Shown piece by piece: positions 55,767-64,000 of a stretch of DNA of 64,000 bases. A program made the translations under genes and the position numbers. Position 1 is the stretch's first letter; the number at the start of each line of letters is the position of its first letter. Under the pieces are notes generated by a model that did not search any database, was not told the origin of the DNA, and saw nothing but the letters and a program-made list of their open reading frames with translations. This DNA comes from an uncultured Sphingomonadales bacterium (lineage in GTDB: Bacteria > Pseudomonadota > Alphaproteobacteria > Sphingomonadales > Sphingomonadaceae): contig CAIJLZ010000011.1 in the NCBI GenBank assembly GCA_903821605.1, forward strand, positions 186,001 through 250,000, read 5' to 3'.

Positions 55767-56852
55767 ATGTTCGACCTGTTCCAGCTTGAAGGCCCAGCCA
55801 AAGCCCGCCGTATCGTCGTTGCGATGTCGGGCGGCGTTGACTCGTCGGTCGTGGCTGCACTTGCCGCGCGTTCGGGCGCGGAAACAATTGGCGTCACGCT
55901 CCAACTGTACGACCATGGCGCCGCCGTGGGGCGGACCGGCAGTTGCTGTGCCGGGCAGGATATCCGCGATGCCCGCGCGGTCGCCGACAAGCTTGGCATC
56001 GCGCATTATGTGTTCGACCATGAAAGCAGCTTCCGCCAGTCGGTGATCGACCAGTTCGCCGACGAATATCTGAAGGGCCGCACGCCCATTCCTTGTGTTC
56101 GCTGCAACATGGGGGTGAAGTTCACCGACCTGTTCCGTCTTGCCAAGGATCTAGGCGCCGACTGCCTCGCCACCGGCCATTATGTCCGCCGCGCGCTGGG
56201 CGTGCAGGGGGCGGAATTGCATCGTGCTGCTGATCCGGCACGCGACCAGAGCTATTTCCTGTTCGCCACCACCAATGAACAGCTCGATTATCTGCGCTTC
56301 CCACTGGGCGGCATGCCCAAGCCAGAAGTCCGCGCCATCGCGCAGGAGTTGGGGCTTATCGTGGCAATGAAGCCCGATAGTCAGGACATCTGTTTCGTCC
56401 CCAATGGCGACTATGCCAGCGTCGTGCGCAAGGTCCGGCCAGAGGCGGGGATTGATGGCCCGATCCTCGACATGGCAGGCCGGGAGTTGGGCCGCCACAA
56501 GGGGCTGATCCACTATACAGTGGGCCAGCGGCGGGGGCTGGAGATCGGCGGACTGGCCGAGCCACTCTATGTGGTGCGACTGGAACCGGAACAGCAGGCG
56601 GTCATCGTCGGCCCGCGCGAGGCACTTGCCGTCACCCGCGCCCGGATCGGTGAGCCAAGCTGGCTGACCACGGTTGAGGGACGTGCTGTGATGGCGAAGG
56701 TCCGCTCACTGGCCAAGCCCGCGCCCGCGCGGATGCAAGGCGAATGGCTGGTGTTCGATGAACCGGCCTATGGTGTATCCCCCGGCCAGGCGGCGGTGCT
56801 CTATGAAGGCGACCGCGTGCTGGGCGGCGGCTGGATTGAAGAGACAGCGTAA
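55767..56852 (+). CDS. mnmA: tRNA-specific 2-thiouridylase MnmA
   Basis: A 361-aa PP-loop enzyme that thiolates U34 of tRNA for Lys, Glu and Gln. [16 protein letters not shown] is the PP-loop; the catalytic Cys pair lies in [10 protein letters not shown] and in a later DSQDICFVP. It is divergent from secA with 178 bp between and convergent with ftsK. Confidence 0.95.
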   Translation: MFDLFQLEGPAKARRIVVAMSGGVDSSVVAALAARSGAETIGVTLQLYDHGAAVGRTGSCCAGQDIRDARAVADKLGIAHYVFDHESSFRQSVIDQFADEYLKGRTPIPCVRCNMGVKFTDLFRLAKDLGADCLATGHYVRRALGVQGAELHRAADPARDQSYFLFATTNEQLDYLRFPLGGMPKPEVRAIAQELGLIVAMKPDSQDICFVPNGDYASVVRKVRPEAGIDGPILDMAGRELGRHKGLIHYTVGQRRGLEIGGLAEPLYVVRLEPEQQAVIVGPREALAVTRARIGEPSWLTTVEGRAVMAKVRSLAKPAPARMQGEWLVFDEPAYGVSPGQAAVLYEGDRVLGGGWIEETA

Positions 56853-56888
56853 GCGATACGCCCCCCCCAACAAGGGAGGCGGTGCACC

Positions 56889-59225
56889 TCACACCGGACG
56901 GCCATCGGTATCGATCAACACCTCGCGACGGCCCACATGGTCGGGAGCCCCCACCTTGCCTTCGCGCTCCATCCGCTCGATCAGCCGCGCTGCGCTGTTA
57001 TAGCCGATGCGCAATTGGCGCTGGATATAGCTGGTCGATGCCTTTTGGCTTTCGGCGACGACCTGCACCGCCTTGCCATAAAGCTGACCTTCCGGACTGT
57101 CATCGCCCTGCGGCGCACCTTCCATCGCATAGCCGCTGTCTTCCGATTCCTCGGTCACCGCCTGAATATAATCCGGCGACCCCTGAGCTCGCCAAAAATC
57201 GGCAATCGCCCGAACCTCGTCATCCGACACAAATGGACCATGGACACGGGAAATCTGCTTGCCCCCGGGCATGTACAGCATATCGCCCTTACCAAGCAGT
57301 TGTTCCGCCCCCTGATCGCCCAAGATGGTGCGGCTGTCGATCTTGGATGTCACGGCAAAGCTGATGCGCGTAGGGAGATTGGCCTTGATGACACCGGTGA
57401 TGACATCGACCGATGGGCGCTGTGTCGCCATGATGAGGTGGATACCGGCGGCGCGCGCCTTCTGCGCGAGACGCTGGATCAGGAACTCGACCTCCTTACC
57501 CGCCGTCATCATCAGGTCGGCCAGTTCGTCGACGATGACCACAATGTGCGGCAAGGGTTCGTAGTCGAGCTGTTCTTCCTCATAGATCGGCTGGCCACTA
57601 TCGGCATCATAGCCGGTCTGGACCCGGCGACCCATGGGCTGGCCCTTGGTCTTGGCGGCACGCACCTTCTCGTTGAAACCGGCAAGGCTGCGGACCGAAA
57701 CCGAGGCCATCATCCGATAGCGGTCTTCCATCTGCTCCACCGCCCATTTGAGCGCGCGGATCGCCTTGGGTGGATCGGTGACGACCGGGGCGAGCAGATG
57801 GGGAATGTCGTCATAGATGCTAAGTTCCAGCATCTTCGGATCGATCATGATCATCCGGCACTGATCCGGCGTCAGCCGGTAAAGCAGCGACAGGATCATG
57901 CAGTTGAGGCCGACTGACTTACCCGAGCCGGTCGTGCCCGCGACCAGCAAGTGCGGCATCGGCGAAAGATCGGCCACGACGGGATCACCGGAAATATTCT
58001 TACCCAGAATGATCGGCAGTTGGGCGCTCATATCCTCGAAGGCTTCAGATGACACCAGCTCGGAAAGATAGACCGACTCCCGCCGCGCGTTGGGCAATTC
58101 GATCCCGATCACGCTGCGGCCCGGAATCGTCGCGACACGCGCCGAAAGCGCCGACATGTTGCGGGCAATATCATCGGCAAGCTGGACGACGCGATTGGCC
58201 TTGATGCCCGCTGCGGGTTCCAGTTCGTACATGGTCACGACCGGCCCCGGACGAACCTCGACGATCTGGCCCTTCACATGAAAATCTTCGAGCACGGATT
58301 CAAGCAGCCGGGCATTGCGTTCGAGCGCCGCCTTGTCGATCTGCACCGCATTGGATGGCGGCGGCGGGGCCAGCAAGTCGAGACCCGGCAGCGTATAACG
58401 ATCGCGCAGGGGGAGACGCTCCTGCCGCTCTTTTTGCTTGCGGCGAACTTGCTCACTAGCCGCCGGACGGTCGTTGATGATGGTCTGTACCGTCGGGCCA
58501 GTCGCGAACGGCGGTTCATCCCCATCGTCATCATGCGCGGCGCGGCGTGCCGCTGCCACTTTTCCAGCACGGCGCGCCACGGCCCCACGGCTTTGATCAT
58601 CGTCGAAATCATCATCCGACCGGCTGAACAGCCAATCAAACTCACCCGGGCGGACATCCAGTGCGCGCCACGCAATGAACACGCCCCCCAGCACCAGCAT
58701 CGCCGCAATGGCGAGCGACAACATCCGTGCGAGCGACGGATCGCCAAGATAGGAAAGCCCCGCCGCCGTTGCCCAGCCCATCAACATGCCGATGATACCG
58801 CCACGCCCGGCGGGCAGGCTGCTGATCGTGCTGTTGTCGAGCGTGGCCAGGCCACTGCCCACCACCAGCATCGCCACCAGCGACCAGATCAATTGCCAGC
58901 GCCAGCGCCCCAGTTCATGCGCGCGGATCAGGCGCATCCCCATGGCCAGCAACAAGGGCACGATCAGCACCGCGGCGAGGCCGAACAAGGTAAGCAGCAC
59001 GTCCGCTGTCCATGCACCGGCCAGACCCAGCCAATTTTCGGCAGGGCCACCGGCGGCCGTGTTCATCGATGGGTCGCTGCCATGATAACTGGCCAAGGCG
59101 AAGCCAAGTGCAAGGGCGAGTGACGCCACCCCGCAACCGGCAAGAAACGCCCAACTTCGGATCAATCCACGACGGATCGCCGCGCGCCAATGCCCAGCCC
59201 TGTTGGTTGCTACCCTCGTTGCCAT
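56889..59225 (-). CDS. ftsK: DNA translocase FtsK
   Basis: A 778-aa protein that pumps chromosome ends and helps dimer resolution at division. Four N-terminal membrane helices, a linker of about 100 residues rich in Asp and Arg, then the ATPase (LVAGTTGSGKSVGLN Walker A, VVIVDELADLMM Walker B) and a C-terminal gamma winged helix (YIQRQLRIGYNSAARLIERME) that reads KOPS sites. AGAGGG precedes the ATG at 59225; the frame extends to 59252. Confidence 0.96.
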   Translation of the reverse strand: MATRVATNRAGHWRAAIRRGLIRSWAFLAGCGVASLALALGFALASYHGSDPSMNTAAGGPAENWLGLAGAWTADVLLTLFGLAAVLIVPLLLAMGMRLIRAHELGRWRWQLIWSLVAMLVVGSGLATLDNSTISSLPAGRGGIIGMLMGWATAAGLSYLGDPSLARMLSLAIAAMLVLGGVFIAWRALDVRPGEFDWLFSRSDDDFDDDQSRGAVARRAGKVAAARRAAHDDDGDEPPFATGPTVQTIINDRPAASEQVRRKQKERQERLPLRDRYTLPGLDLLAPPPPSNAVQIDKAALERNARLLESVLEDFHVKGQIVEVRPGPVVTMYELEPAAGIKANRVVQLADDIARNMSALSARVATIPGRSVIGIELPNARRESVYLSELVSSEAFEDMSAQLPIILGKNISGDPVVADLSPMPHLLVAGTTGSGKSVGLNCMILSLLYRLTPDQCRMIMIDPKMLELSIYDDIPHLLAPVVTDPPKAIRALKWAVEQMEDRYRMMASVSVRSLAGFNEKVRAAKTKGQPMGRRVQTGYDADSGQPIYEEEQLDYEPLPHIVVIVDELADLMMTAGKEVEFLIQRLAQKARAAGIHLIMATQRPSVDVITGVIKANLPTRISFAVTSKIDSRTILGDQGAEQLLGKGDMLYMPGGKQISRVHGPFVSDDEVRAIADFWRAQGSPDYIQAVTEESEDSGYAMEGAPQGDDSPEGQLYGKAVQVVAESQKASTSYIQRQLRIGYNSAARLIERMEREGKVGAPDHVGRREVLIDTDGRPV

Positions 59226-59310
59226 GCTGCCCTCTTGAAACTCGGCGGACAATGCGCCGGATCGGGAGTCCGCGTCAAGCAGACCGCTGTCCGGGCAGGC
59301 TGTTGGCCCC

Positions 59311-59724
59311 TCAACGGGCGGCGATACGCCCGGCGGTTTCCCGGATCAGGGCGATCATATTGGGAATGCCCTGGGTGCGGTTTGAACTCAACTGGTTGCG
59401 CAGATCGAACGGCGCAAGCGCGTCAGCAATGTCCATGGCGGCGATCTTGTCCGCAGGTTGATCTTGCACCATCAGGATCACCAGCGCGACGATCCCCTTG
59501 GTGATGGCCGCGTTGCTATCCGCGAGGAAATGCAGCGAACCCGCTTCACCTTCGACCGGATAGATCCACACGCTTGCCGAACAGCCCCGCACCAGCGTTG
59601 CATCATTCTTCAGCGCATCGGGCATCGGTTCCAGCTCGGTTCCAAGCTCGATCAACAGGCGATAGCGGTCATCTTTGTCGAGAAATTCATATTCGTCGAC
59701 GAGGTCGGGGATCGAACGGGTCAT
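59311..59724 (-). CDS. sufE: SufE-family sulphur acceptor
   Basis: A 137-aa protein that accepts sulphur from the cysteine desulphurase SufS and stimulates it in iron-sulphur cluster assembly. The reactive Cys48 lies in LVRGCSASVW, the family motif. Lone gene between ftsK and the pho operon. Confidence 0.93.
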   Translation of the reverse strand: MTRSIPDLVDEYEFLDKDDRYRLLIELGTELEPMPDALKNDATLVRGCSASVWIYPVEGEAGSLHFLADSNAAITKGIVALVILMVQDQPADKIAAMDIADALAPFDLRNQLSSNRTQGIPNMIALIRETAGRIAAR

Positions 59725-59773
59725 GCCCTGCCCTTAACCGCACCACCCAAAGAGGTCAAAGGGGCTAGGCGCC

Positions 59774-60472
59774 CTAGAGGCTGCCATCCGCATCAAGCGC
59801 ATAGCCCGCCGACCGCACGGTGCGGATAATATCCGCCTTGTCGCCCTCGTTGATCGCCTTGCGCAACCGGCGGATATGCACGTCGACAGTGCGGACCTCG
59901 ATGTCGCTATCCTGCCCCCATACCGCGTCCAGCAACCGCTCCCGCGAAAAAACGCGGCCCGGATGTTCCATGAAGTGACGCAGTAGGCGAAATTCGGTCG
60001 GGCCAAGATTGATCGTCTCACCCCCACGTTTCACGCGATGGCCAACCAGATCCATGGCGAGATCGGCATATTCGAGCGTTTCCGCCGCCAGCGCCGGGCG
60101 CACGCGGCGCAGCACCGCCCCCACCCGCGCGATCAGTTCGCGCGGCGAGAAAGGCTTGGTGACATAATCATCGGCCCCGGTTTCCAGCCCGCGAATGCGA
60201 TCTTCTTCCTCGCCGCGCGCGGTGAGCATGATGATCGGCACATTGGCCGTGTCGGGCATCCGCCGCAACCGGCGGCAAACCTCAATCCCCGACAGCCCCT
60301 CGATCATCCAGTCGAGCAGCACCAGATCGGGCGTCGCCTCACGGGCAAGCAGCAGCGCCTCTTCCCCATCGGCGGTATGATCGACGATGTAGTTTTCCTT
60401 CTCGAAGTTCCACTTGAGAAGTTCGGCGAGGGCGGGATCGTCCTCCACCAGCAAGAGTCTAGGCTGTGCCAT
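59774..60472 (-). CDS. phoB: Phosphate regulon response regulator PhoB
   Basis: A 232-aa OmpR-type regulator. The receiver domain has Asp54 as phosphorylation site (VLLDWM) and the TKPF Lys; the C-terminal winged helix includes LGPTEFRLLRHFMEHPGRVFSRERLLDAVWG. It activates phosphate-starvation genes from pho boxes. It is the last gene of the pst-phoU-phoB cluster, 24 bp after phoU. No phoR lies within the window. Confidence 0.95.
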   Translation of the reverse strand: MAQPRLLLVEDDPALAELLKWNFEKENYIVDHTADGEEALLLAREATPDLVLLDWMIEGLSGIEVCRRLRRMPDTANVPIIMLTARGEEEDRIRGLETGADDYVTKPFSPRELIARVGAVLRRVRPALAAETLEYADLAMDLVGHRVKRGGETINLGPTEFRLLRHFMEHPGRVFSRERLLDAVWGQDSDIEVRTVDVHIRRLRKAINEGDKADIIRTVRSAGYALDADGSL

Positions 60473-60496
60473 ATCGAGTCCTGATCCCTAAGCCGC

Positions 60497-61192
60497 TCAA
60501 TCCTCGTCCGCACCCACCTTCGGCCGTTCGCCGAGATGGTCGCCAGTCGCGGCAAAATAGACCATCTCGCCAATATTGGTGGCATGGTCGCCGACGCGTT
60601 CCAGGTTCTTCGCCATGAACAACAGATGGGCGCACGGCGTGATATTGTGCGGATTTTCCATCATATAGGTCAGCAAAGCGCGGAACACGCTGTTGTAGAA
60701 CGTATCAAGCGCCTGATCGCGCTCGACCACGGCCTTGGCCTGTTCCGGGCTGCGGGCCGCGAAGGCATCAAGCGCATTGCGCACCATCTCGCTCGCCATT
60801 TTGCCCATTTCCGGCAGGATCGCGAGCGGACCAATGTCCTTAGCCTCGGCGAATTGCGGGACGCGCTTGGCGATGTTCTTCGCATAATCGCCGATCCGCT
60901 CGACAACGCCGGAGATCTTCATCGCAGCGACCACTTCGCGCAGATCGTCCGCCATCGGCGCACGCAGTGCGATCAGCCGCACCGCGAGGCGCTCCACTTC
61001 CATTTCAAGCTCGTCGAGCCGGTGATCCTGTTCGACCACCTTCATCGCAGCATCATTATCACGGCGCACCAGCGCCTTCATCGACTGGTTGATCGCCTGT
61101 TCGGCGAGCCCGCCCATTTCGGAAATGAGTGCGCGGAGCTGGCCCAGTTCCTCATCAAATGCCTTGACCGTATGTCCTGTCGTACCGACCAT
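60497..61192 (-). CDS. phoU: Phosphate signalling protein PhoU
   Basis: A 231-aa two-bundle helical protein with the PhoU repeats (EELGQLRALISEMGGLAEQAINQS ... ERIGDYAKNIAKR ... ERVGDHATNIGEM), which bind metal at the ERxGDxA motifs. It links the Pst transporter to the PhoR/PhoB system. GAGGAG seven bases before the ATG at 61192 fixes the start. Confidence 0.95.
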   Translation of the reverse strand: MVGTTGHTVKAFDEELGQLRALISEMGGLAEQAINQSMKALVRRDNDAAMKVVEQDHRLDELEMEVERLAVRLIALRAPMADDLREVVAAMKISGVVERIGDYAKNIAKRVPQFAEAKDIGPLAILPEMGKMASEMVRNALDAFAARSPEQAKAVVERDQALDTFYNSVFRALLTYMMENPHNITPCAHLLFMAKNLERVGDHATNIGEMVYFAATGDHLGERPKVGADED

Positions 61193-61203
61193 CGTTTTGC
61201 TCC

Positions 61204-61983
61204 TCAACCGTACCGGCCAGTGATGTAATCCTTGGTCTTCTCTTCACGCGGGTTGGTGAAGATGTCAGACGTCTCGCCATATTCGACAAGCGTGCCAAGG
61301 TGGAAAAAGGCCGTGCGCTGCGAAACGCGGGCAGCCTGCTGCATGTTATGGGTCACGATCACAATCGCATAGCGGCCGCGCAATTCATGGATCAATTCCT
61401 CGATCTTGGCGGTCGCAATCGGGTCAAGTGCCGAGCTAGGCTCATCCATCAAGATCACTTCCGGGTCGACCGCAATCGCGCGCGCAATGCACAGGCGCTG
61501 TTGCTGACCGCCCGAAAGCGCGGTGCCGCTATCCTGCAACCGGTCCTTGACTTCTTCCCACAGGCCCGCGCGCTTCAGCGATTTTTCGACGATCTGGTCC
61601 ATTTCGCTTTTGCCCGTGGCGAGGCCGTGGATACGCGGACCATAAGCGATGTTCTCGTAGATCGACTTCGGAAATGGGTTCGGCTTCTGGAACACCATGC
61701 CGACCCGAGCCCGCAACTGCACCACGTCCATCGACGAGGAATAAATATCCTCACCATCAAGACGGATGTCGCCGGTGACGCGGGCCGAGGAAATCGTGTC
61801 GTTCATGCGGTTCAGCGTCCGCAGAAAGGTCGACTTGCCGCAGCCCGACGGGCCGATAAAGGCGGTGACATGTTCCATCGACACATCGATGGAGACATTC
61901 TTGATCGCCTGCTTGTCGCCGTAGAAGATGTCGACGTTGCGCGCCGTCATCTTGAGCGTGGAGGTATCTTGGGTGTTGGTCAT
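61204..61983 (-). CDS. pstB: Phosphate ABC transporter ATP-binding protein PstB
   Basis: A 259-aa ABC ATPase. [14 protein letters not shown] is Walker [15 protein letters not shown] the signature, [11 protein letters not shown]alker B. It powers high-affinity phosphate uptake. It starts eight bases after the pstA stop; an in-frame GTG at 61998 overlaps pstA and is less likely. Confidence 0.96.
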   Translation of the reverse strand: MTNTQDTSTLKMTARNVDIFYGDKQAIKNVSIDVSMEHVTAFIGPSGCGKSTFLRTLNRMNDTISSARVTGDIRLDGEDIYSSSMDVVQLRARVGMVFQKPNPFPKSIYENIAYGPRIHGLATGKSEMDQIVEKSLKRAGLWEEVKDRLQDSGTALSGGQQQRLCIARAIAVDPEVILMDEPSSALDPIATAKIEELIHELRGRYAIVIVTHNMQQAARVSQRTAFFHLGTLVEYGETSDIFTNPREEKTKDYITGRYG

Positions 61984-61991
61984 GATCTGGT

Positions 61992-63266
61992 TCACCACCG
62001 GGTTTCAAAACGGTTGCGCAGATAAATGGCGAGGCCATTCATCGCGAGGAGGAAGACGAGAAGAACGATGATCGCTGCCGAGGTCTTTTCGACAAAGCCA
62101 CGGCTGACTTCATCCGACCACAGGAAGATCTGCACCGGCAGCACGGTCGCGGGCTCGGTAAAGCTGGCGGGCGGGGCCGAGATAAAGGCCCGCATGCCAA
62201 CCATCAGCAACGGCGCAGTTTCGCCCAACGCACGGGCCATGCCGATGATCGTGCCGGTCAAAATACCCGGCAAGGCAAGCGGCAACACATGGTGGAACAC
62301 CACCTGCACCGGCGAGGCACCAATGCCCAGCGCCGCATCACGGATCGACGGCGGCACCGCCTTGATCGCGTTGCGACCGGCAATCACGATCACTGGCATG
62401 GTCATCAGCGCCAGCGTCATGCCACCGATGATCGGGGCCGAACGCAGTGTCGGGAAAAGGCCAAGGAACACCGCAAGGCCCAGCAGGCCGAAGATGATCG
62501 ATGGCACGGCAGCAAGGTTGTTGATCGAGACCTCGATCAAGTCCGTCCAGCGGTTACGCGGCGCATATTCTTCGAGATAAATCGCCGAGAACACACCCAC
62601 CGGAAAGGCGAACAACAGTGTCACGATCATGGTCAGCAACGAACCCTTGAACGCGCCCCAGATGCCGACGATCGTCGGATCAGTCGCATCCGCGCCGGTC
62701 AGAAAGCCGAGGTTGAAACCAGATGTGACCTGACCCGCCTGCTTCATCGCGGCAACGCGATCGCGCATCGGTTTCTCGCCTTCACCCTTATAGGCGATGT
62801 CGACATCACTGGATGCCGGCACCCATAATTCGGCCTTGCGGGTGAGCAGGGTGGGATCGGCCTTGATCGCGTCACGCACGATCAGCCACGCGCTATCGGC
62901 CAATAACGCGCCACCTTCGGCACCATAAGCCTGTTCCGCCGCCGCCGCGACTGGCCCCTCGAAATCGAGGCCAGCGAGAAGCTGGTCTACATCATCCGAC
63001 GAACCCTTGAATGACGCCGGATCGACCATCAGGGTCGAGGCTGGGAAATCAATCGGCAACCGAACATCGGTCCGCATGAACCCGCGCGCGCCATTTGACG
63101 CCATCGAGATCAGCAAGAAGGCGAGGAAGGCGACCGAAATCAGGATCGCAACCATCCCCATCGCCTTGAAGCGGCGTTCGGCAGCATAGCGGCGCTTGAT
63201 CCGCTGCACCATGTCGGGCGACTTCCAATCGGTTGGCTGCCGCTTCATTGTCGTCGGCTCAGTCAT
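61992..63266 (-). CDS. pstA: Phosphate ABC transporter permease PstA, with extra periplasmic domain
   Basis: A 424-aa permease, longer than the classical 290. An N-terminal helix (residues about 35-60) is followed by a soluble insert to about residue 200 (DUF3333 type) and then the permease core with helices and the EAA loop ([21 protein letters not shown]). The insert is common in Alphaproteobacteria. It overlaps pstC by eight bases. Confidence 0.94.
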   Translation of the reverse strand: MTEPTTMKRQPTDWKSPDMVQRIKRRYAAERRFKAMGMVAILISVAFLAFLLISMASNGARGFMRTDVRLPIDFPASTLMVDPASFKGSSDDVDQLLAGLDFEGPVAAAAEQAYGAEGGALLADSAWLIVRDAIKADPTLLTRKAELWVPASSDVDIAYKGEGEKPMRDRVAAMKQAGQVTSGFNLGFLTGADATDPTIVGIWGAFKGSLLTMIVTLLFAFPVGVFSAIYLEEYAPRNRWTDLIEVSINNLAAVPSIIFGLLGLAVFLGLFPTLRSAPIIGGMTLALMTMPVIVIAGRNAIKAVPPSIRDAALGIGASPVQVVFHHVLPLALPGILTGTIIGMARALGETAPLLMVGMRAFISAPPASFTEPATVLPVQIFLWSDEVSRGFVEKTSAAIIVLLVFLLAMNGLAIYLRNRFETRW

Positions 63267-64000
63267 ATGCTTCCCGGTATTTCTTCACGACCCGAAGGGC
63301 GATGATGTTGAGGGCAAGGGTGACCAGAAACAGCACCAGACCAAGCGCGAAGGCGGCAAGGGTCTTGGGGCTGTCGAACTCGGTGTCACCCGTCATCAAC
63401 TGGACAATCTGGGTGGTCACCGTGGTGACGCTGGCAAACGGGTTGAGGGTCAGGTTGGCGGCAAGGCCCGCCGCCATCACCACGATCATGGTCTCCCCGA
63501 TCGCGCGGCTCACGGCCAGCAACACGCCACCGACAATGCCGGGCAAGGCGGCCGGGACCAGCACGCGCTTGATCGTTTCCGATGGGGTCGCGCCCATGGC
63601 AAGCGAGCCATCGCGCATCGCCTGCGGCACGGCGGCGATGCTGTCATCCGCCATCGAGGAGACGAACGGGATGATCATCACGCCCATCACAAGACCCGCC
63701 GCCAGCGCGCTTTCCGATGAGGCACTGCTGATGCCGATCGATACGGCAAAGTCACGCAGCGGCGGCGCGATGGTGAGCGCCGCGAAATAGCCATAGACCA
63801 CCGTCGGCACGCCCGCGAGCAACTCCAACGTTGGCTTCAGCCAAGTCCGCACGCGCGGGTCGGCATATTGGGTCAGATAAATGGCGCTCATCAGGCCGAA
63901 GGGAATGGCCACCAGCATGGCGATAATCGCACCGATGAACACCGTACCCCAAAACAGCGGGATCGCCCCAAAGGCGGTGACATCCACCGCCGCACCAGTC
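63259..64000 (-). CDS. pstC: Phosphate ABC transporter permease PstC (5' part missing)
   Basis: The C-terminal 246 residues of the permease: TVFIGAIIAMLVAIPFGLMSAIYLTQYA, ELLAGVPTVVYGYFAAL, and the EAA loop MRDGSLAMGATPSETIKRVLVPAALPGIVGG. The frame is open through the right edge of the window. It is the first of the genes here in the leftward pst operon; the promoter, and perhaps pstS and phoR, lie outside. Confidence 0.93.
   Translation of the reverse strand, partial: TGAAVDVTAFGAIPLFWGTVFIGAIIAMLVAIPFGLMSAIYLTQYADPRVRTWLKPTLELLAGVPTVVYGYFAALTIAPPLRDFAVSIGISSASSESALAAGLVMGVMIIPFVSSMADDSIAAVPQAMRDGSLAMGATPSETIKRVLVPAALPGIVGGVLLAVSRAIGETMIVVMAAGLAANLTLNPFASVTTVTTQIVQLMTGDTEFDSPKTLAAFALGLVLFLVTLALNIIALRVVKKYREAYD

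Noticed and set aside
54173..55789. A 538-codon open frame on the plus strand
   Set aside because: Antisense to secA; composition and absence of family motifs show it is a shadow.
55589..55999. A 137-residue N-terminal extension of SecA
   Set aside because: It would run through the divergent mnmA promoter and start; SecA aligns from ATG 55588 with the standard opening.

Overview
The window looks like a chromosomal segment of an alphaproteobacterium of the family Sphingomonadaceae (Sphingomonas, Sphingobium, Novosphingobium or a relative; the genus cannot be fixed from sequence alone). The strongest pointer is a free acyl carrier protein followed by serine palmitoyltransferase (17720-19175), the entry to sphingolipid synthesis that marks this group. 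A GapR-type nucleoid protein, class II DAHP synthase, GroESL under CIRCE control and uniformly G+C-rich coding sequence fit as well.

Bases 1-5.8 kb are an accessory island, visibly less G+C-rich than the rest. It holds a two-gene leftward operon (a 581-aa protein of unknown family, then a tRNA-guanine-transglycosylase-fold protein resembling the DNA deazaguanine-inserting enzyme DpdA, cut by the window edge). Running rightward are a small H-NS-like coiled-coil protein, a membrane-anchored Sel1-repeat protein, a 247-aa unknown and a DUF6641 protein. A strong terminator at 5762-5790 closes it. No integrase or transposase is visible, so the island probably extends left of the window.

From 5.8 kb the sequence is core chromosome. 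5.8-10.4 kb: an NTF2-fold protein, a PadR/DUF1700/DUF2807 operon, a Tat-exported class D beta-lactamase, an orphan [2Fe-2S] subunit and a siroheme-synthase N-domain protein. 10.7-20.9 kb: housekeeping genes (rpmJ, pyk, gapR, NUDIX, cysS, class II aroG, ppa, acp-spt, tRNA-Arg, queuosine-precursor transporter, NucS-like nuclease). 20.9-29.5 kb, mostly leftward: exported unknown, rarD, dipeptidase, kinase-like fusion, AI-2E-type permease, GlcG/HbpS-like protein, class A PBP.

29.7-44.2 kb is oxidoreductase-rich and looks catabolic: Rieske oxygenase, two SDRs, alpha-hydroxy-acid oxidase, GMC oxidoreductase, a Tat flavoprotein coupled to a monoheme cytochrome c, TetR regulator, quinol-monooxygenase-type and EthD proteins, a FAD amine-oxidase-like protein and a zinc alcohol dehydrogenase. 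Embedded in it is a nitric-oxide-type module: a Vitreoscilla-type globin behind an NsrR-like site, followed by an HPP-family protein.

44.4-64 kb is housekeeping: STAS protein, tRNA-Leu, prmA, sdhCDA (no sdhB follows), a cold-shock protein, groESL with a sigma-32-type promoter plus CIRCE, an RcnB-like protein, secA, mnmA, ftsK, sufE, and the phosphate operon pstC-pstA-pstB-phoU-phoB read leftward with pstC cut by the right edge.

No gene-free stretch exceeds 300 bases; the longest, 10421-10707, shows nothing recognisable. No rRNA, CRISPR array, insertion sequence or intact prophage was seen.
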